A model generated the notes under the pieces. That model made no database searches. It was not told the origin of the DNA and saw nothing but the letters and a program-made list of their open reading frames with translations. Shown here one piece after another: positions 14,644-17,473 of a stretch of 17,473 nt of DNA. The number at the start of each line of letters is the position of its first letter. Position 1 is the stretch's first letter. Source of the stretch: Candidatus Eiseniibacteriota bacterium (GTDB lineage Bacteria > JAFGKV01). Made by a program: the position numbers and the translations under genes. The stretch covers positions 1-17,473 of the forward strand of contig JALOPK010000028.1 of the NCBI GenBank assembly GCA_025453925.1, in the 5' to 3' direction.

Positions 14644-15627
14644 ATGGACATGCAGACAGGAGTAATGATCGGGTTTGCAGCATGGTTCCTGGTGCGTTTC
14701 GTCCTGCCCGGTTTCTACACGGTGGGACCGAACCAGCGGGCCGTGAAGACGGTCTTCGGGCGCGCGCAACGATTGCGCGGGCTGACGACCCTCGACGATC
14801 CGATTGCTGAGTTGCTGAGGGAGACCGAAAAGGAGCGGTACTCCTACCCGCAAGTCAGGGTCATCATGCCCGGCGGTCCCTACTTCAAGTGGCCGTGGGA
14901 AAAGGTGTACAAGGTCTCGGTCGCGACAGAGACGGCGAACATGGCATGGGACCCGGAGACACCCGAAGCGAACCGACACGGCACCGTCCTCGAAGCGGTG
15001 ACCAAGGATCAGTTGAACACGGGGTTGACCGGCCAGATCCGGTTCCAGGTGTCGGAGCGGAACCTGTATGCCTACGTCTTCGGCGTGACCAACCCGATTG
15101 CGCACGTGATGGGCTATTTTGTCTCCGTGCTGCGCGAGAGGATCGCGACCTTCGAGGCACCGGGGAAAGCGGAGGCCGAATCGACCCCGGGCGCCATCTC
15201 CGTCGAGGGCATTTCGATCAACGATCTCCGCAAGAACCTGCGGGACCTGAACGAACACATGGACAAGGAGTGCCAGTGTTCGCAAGCCCGGTACGGGATC
15301 CGGCTCGACGCATCGCTCATCACGGGGATCGACCCGCCGCCGGAGGTCGAATCGGCCCTGGCGGCGATCAACACGGCCCACAACCAGGTCTCCTCGGACA
15401 TCAGCCTCGCAACGGCCGCGGCCGACCAGCGCATCGTCGAGTCCAAGCGCGCGGTGGAGATCGAGACGCTGAAGGCGGAGGCCGACGTCGAGCCCCTCCG
15501 GCGTCTGGCCGCCCAACTCACGGTGCTCAAACAGAACGGCACCGCGGCGATGGATGCCTACGTGCGGACGGTGAAACTCGCGCTGTTCGCCCATGCGGAC
15601 CGCGTTATCACGGAGGTGAAGCCGTGA
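14644..15627 (+). CDS. SPFH/band-7 domain membrane protein, first of a pair
   Basis: A 327-residue protein with an excellent ribosome-binding site (AAGGAGG at 14630-14636, seven bases before the ATG). Residues 6-24 form an N-terminal hydrophobic anchor. Next comes a stomatin/prohibitin/flotillin/HflK (SPFH) domain with GFYTVGPNQRAVKTVFGRA (about 23-41), PGGPYFKWPWEKVYKVSV (about 78-95) and a long strand-helix region including IRFQVSERNLYAYVFGVTNP. An Ala/Glu-rich helical part (AADQRIVESKRAVEIETLKA, about 259-278), typical of the oligomer-forming C-terminal helix of this family, follows. From family knowledge SPFH proteins form ring or cage assemblies on membranes and help control proteases or membrane domains. 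The overlap with a second SPFH gene recalls the HflK-HflC arrangement, though sequence detail does not make it HflKC. No adjacent protease gene is visible. Confidence 0.88.
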   Translation: MDMQTGVMIGFAAWFLVRFVLPGFYTVGPNQRAVKTVFGRAQRLRGLTTLDDPIAELLRETEKERYSYPQVRVIMPGGPYFKWPWEKVYKVSVATETANMAWDPETPEANRHGTVLEAVTKDQLNTGLTGQIRFQVSERNLYAYVFGVTNPIAHVMGYFVSVLRERIATFEAPGKAEAESTPGAISVEGISINDLRKNLRDLNEHMDKECQCSQARYGIRLDASLITGIDPPPEVESALAAINTAHNQVSSDISLATAAADQRIVESKRAVEIETLKAEADVEPLRRLAAQLTVLKQNGTAAMDAYVRTVKLALFAHADRVITEVKP

Positions 15628-16589
15628 ACCACCCGCTGTTCATCCCCGTTCTCTCGTTCGTCGCGTTCCTCTTCGGCATCCCTCTGGTGCTGGGTGTGGC
15701 CCGTGCTCTTGGGGTCTACACCATCGTGCATGAGCGCCGATGCCACGTGTACGTGCTGTTCGGCACGGTGATCGGGACTGTGAGCGATCCGGGGTTGCGT
15801 TTCTTGTGGCTGCGATTGGGCTGGAAGGCGCTGTTTGTCCAGTGGCTGGGGCGCTGTCACGTGACCGACATGCGGCTGGACCAGGAATACCTGCGCAGTC
15901 AGCCGGTCAACTCGGAGGAGGGCGCGCCCATGGGCATCGGGATCTGGTATGAGATGTTCATCAGTGACCCGGTGGCCTACCTGTTCAAGAACGTGGACCC
16001 GCGTGGGTCGCTGGCGGCCAATGTCAGCAACTCGACGGTCCGCTGCCTGAGCAACTTGCCTCTGGCGAAGATGCTCGTCGATCGCCACGCGATGAGCCGG
16101 ACGGTGCGGGACGAAGTCACCCCCAAGTCGAATGAATGGGGCTACAAGCTGGGATCCATCTACATCCGGAAGGTTCACTTCCGTGATCCCGAGATGATCC
16201 GGCAGATCGAGAGCAAGGTGGTCAACCGGCTGCGGCAGGTCACGGCGGCGATCAAGCAGGACGGGGCGAATCAGGTGAGCATTATCAGGAGCACCGCGGA
16301 GCGCCAGGCGGCCGTCGAGTTCGGCAAAGCGGGTGCCGTCCGGCCGGCTATCGTCGGCAAGGCAATGGCGGAGATCTGCGGAGATCCGGAAGTAGCCGGC
16401 ACGATGTTCGATATCCTGGAGACCCAACGCATCGTGGAGGGTGAGTGTTCCCTCACGCTGCTCCGGATCACCGATCACTCCCTGCTCGCCAGCCTGCTCG
16501 CGGCAGGCGGAGGCACGGGGCGGACGGCGATCCCACCGGGGGCTCACAGTCGCCTCGCCGACGCGACCGCGCCGTCGCCTGAGAGATGA
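15624..16589 (+). CDS. SPFH/band-7 domain membrane protein, second of a pair
   Basis: A 321-residue protein starting at a GTG that overlaps the previous stop (GTGA), with GGAGGTG at 15612-15618 as ribosome-binding site. The same frame is open far upstream (to 14889), but that part is an out-of-frame shadow of the first SPFH gene. Residues ~5-30 (PLFIPVLSFVAFLFGIPLVL) form a membrane anchor. The SPFH part carries TIVHERRCHVYVLFGTVIG, DPGLRFLWLRLGW, SEEGAPMGIGIWYEMFISDP and KLGSIYIRKVHFRDPEMIRQ. A helical region follows (VVNRLRQVTAAIKQ, AERQAAVEFGKAGAVRPAIV). The last ~30 residues are a flexible Gly/Ala/Pro tail. Together with the upstream protein it probably forms a mixed membrane complex. Its sequence differs enough from its partner to argue for an old duplication or distinct roles rather than a recent copy. 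Confidence 0.85.
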   Translation: MNHPLFIPVLSFVAFLFGIPLVLGVARALGVYTIVHERRCHVYVLFGTVIGTVSDPGLRFLWLRLGWKALFVQWLGRCHVTDMRLDQEYLRSQPVNSEEGAPMGIGIWYEMFISDPVAYLFKNVDPRGSLAANVSNSTVRCLSNLPLAKMLVDRHAMSRTVRDEVTPKSNEWGYKLGSIYIRKVHFRDPEMIRQIESKVVNRLRQVTAAIKQDGANQVSIIRSTAERQAAVEFGKAGAVRPAIVGKAMAEICGDPEVAGTMFDILETQRIVEGECSLTLLRITDHSLLASLLAAGGGTGRTAIPPGAHSRLADATAPSPER

Positions 16590-16777
16590 GTCTGATCGCG
16601 CGCCCCGGGGAAAGCGTGGTGCTGCCAGCGTATCGGTCGGAGAAGGCCGCCGGCGCATCGGAATCGCGTTTCTTCCGAGCCACGGCAATCAGGGGTTCAC
16701 GACGGTGCGGCGTGGGCTGGCGGCAGACGTATGGCAGTGGCTGATGAGGCGCTCCTGCAGGCAGTGCGTGGTCCGGG
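16590..16777. other. Intergenic stretch before the methyltransferase gene
   Basis: About 190 bases between the SPFH operon and the methyltransferase. A frame shared with upstream out-of-frame sequence is open here but has no recognisable protein pattern. No clear terminator or promoter motif stands out. Confidence 0.4.
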
Positions 16778-16797
16778 GCCTCGCACCAAAGCGAGGC
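16778..16797 (+). promoter_or_regulatory. Hairpin covering the ribosome-binding site of the methyltransferase
   Basis: GCCTCGC (16778-16784) pairs with GCGAGGC (16791-16797) around ACCAAA. The right arm contains GAGG, the only purine-rich sequence just before the ATG at 16800. Folding would hide it and could lower or condition translation. This could be chance in GC-rich DNA. Confidence 0.3.
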
Positions 16798-16799
16798 AC

Positions 16800-17473
16800 A
16801 TGACTCCAGTGAGTGACCTGCCCGAGCATGTCAGGCGCAATCGCGCGCTGTGGGATGAGCTGGCGACCGAGTTCGAGAACGCCGGGGAACTCGCCTGGAC
16901 TATCCAGACTCCCCGTTGGGGGATATGGAACGTTCCCGAGCCAGACCTGGGGATGCTGCCCGAGGATCTCGCGGGTCAGGACGCCGTCGAGCTTGGGTGT
17001 GGTACGGCGTATGTGTCGGCCTGGATGGCTCGGCGCGGAGCCCGGGTCGTCGGGATCGACATCTCCCACGCGCAACTGGTTACCGCACGGCGGCTCCAGC
17101 GGCAGCATGGGCTTGAATTCCCGCTGATCCATGGGAACGCCGAAGCGGTTCCCTACCCGGATGCTTCGTTCGATTTCGCCATCTCCGAGTATGGTGCGTG
17201 CCTGTGGGCTGATCCGCAGCGTTGGGTTCCCGAGGCTGCGCGCCTGCTTCGACCAAGAGGCCGCCTCACCTTTCTCACCAACTCCTTCCTGATGGCGCTG
17301 TGCACGCCGGAAGAGGAGGGGGTTGCCGCGACTGATCGGCTGCTGCGCCCGGCGTTCGGGATGCACCGTCTTGAGTGGCCGGGCGAATATGGGGTCGAGT
17401 TCCACCTCTCGCATGGCGGGTGGATCAGGCTCCTGCACCGCAACGGATTCGAGATCGAAGACCTTGTGGAGGT
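16800..17473 (+). CDS. Class I SAM-dependent methyltransferase (3' end outside window)
   Basis: The first 224 residues of a methyltransferase that runs off the right edge. Motif I is VELGCGTAYVSAWMARRGA (about 63-81), followed by the acidic end of strand 2 in VVGIDIS, then HGNAEAVPYPDASFDFAISE (motif II region) and EAARLLRPRGRLTFLTNS (motif III). The N-terminus (RRNRALWDELATEF...WGIWNVPEPDLGMLP) fits a widespread bacterial subgroup of methyltransferase type 11 proteins whose substrate is not known. ATG at 16800 gives the best family match; spacing to the GAGG just upstream is short (three bases) and that site sits in a hairpin. GTG at 16809 is an alternative. It is probably soluble and cytoplasmic and apparently separate from the SPFH operon. 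Confidence 0.87.
   Translation, partial: MTPVSDLPEHVRRNRALWDELATEFENAGELAWTIQTPRWGIWNVPEPDLGMLPEDLAGQDAVELGCGTAYVSAWMARRGARVVGIDISHAQLVTARRLQRQHGLEFPLIHGNAEAVPYPDASFDFAISEYGACLWADPQRWVPEAARLLRPRGRLTFLTNSFLMALCTPEEEGVAATDRLLRPAFGMHRLEWPGEYGVEFHLSHGGWIRLLHRNGFEIEDLVE

Noticed and set aside
14889-15623. Upstream extension of the second SPFH gene to 566 codons
   Set aside because: This part is an out-of-frame reading of the first SPFH gene. The second gene starts at the GTG overlapping the first stop, with its own ribosome-binding site.
15558-16688. 376-codon minus-strand frame
   Set aside because: Antisense of the second SPFH gene; Arg/His/Pro-rich shadow typical of GC-rich DNA.
16689-17438. 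249-codon minus-strand frame at the right edge
   Set aside because: Antisense of the methyltransferase, whose motifs are clear on the plus strand.

Overview
The window is GC-rich bacterial DNA (roughly 60-65% GC by eye) with frequent GTG starts and short GTGA stop/start overlaps. Two secreted proteins carry C-terminal modules of the FlgD-like / Por-secretion-tail type (a PNP motif, a 'LYDxxGxxV' strand and a 'GVYxCxL' strand). Such tails are common in the Fibrobacteres-Chlorobi-Bacteroidetes superphylum and its uncultured relatives. High GC plus these tails suggests a candidate phylum such as Eisenbacteria or Krumholzibacteriota, but this is inference; no rRNA or marker gene is present.

Layout. 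Positions 1-1896 hold the end of a GNAT-Nudix fusion followed by an ADP-ribosylglycohydrolase on the same strand, a plausible ADP-ribose or nucleotide-salvage pair. Positions 2145-6716 hold envelope and secreted proteins: a secreted protein with a sorting tail (+), a two-domain LEA14/WHy lipoprotein (+), and a convergent right-handed beta-helix protein with a sorting tail (-). Hairpins that look like terminators separate them. Positions 6717-7915 contain a hexamer tandem repeat, a ~175-bp inverted-repeat-bounded element (copy A), and a TonB-like periplasmic linker (-).

Positions 8264-11607 look like an accessory patch: a RelE/ParE-type toxin whose antitoxin frame is interrupted by a TGA, a translationally coupled pair of genes of unknown function, an MFS exporter (-), and a PIN-domain toxin lacking its N-terminus. 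Just after the PIN remnant lie two tandem 16-bp palindromes, AT-rich in a GC-rich background. A leader region with three consecutive hairpins (12004-12145) precedes two overlapping radical-SAM genes; the second is HemN/HemW-like but lacks the fourth cysteine of HemN. Copy B of the dispersed element starts exactly at the stop codon of that second gene. Positions 14644-16589 encode two overlapping SPFH/band-7 membrane proteins. A class I SAM-dependent methyltransferase runs off the right edge.

The least explained parts are the pair of ~170-bp elements with terminal inverted repeats (MITE-like), the tandem palindromes, and the radical-SAM pair behind its structured leader. No tRNA, rRNA, CRISPR array or intact transposase gene was seen.
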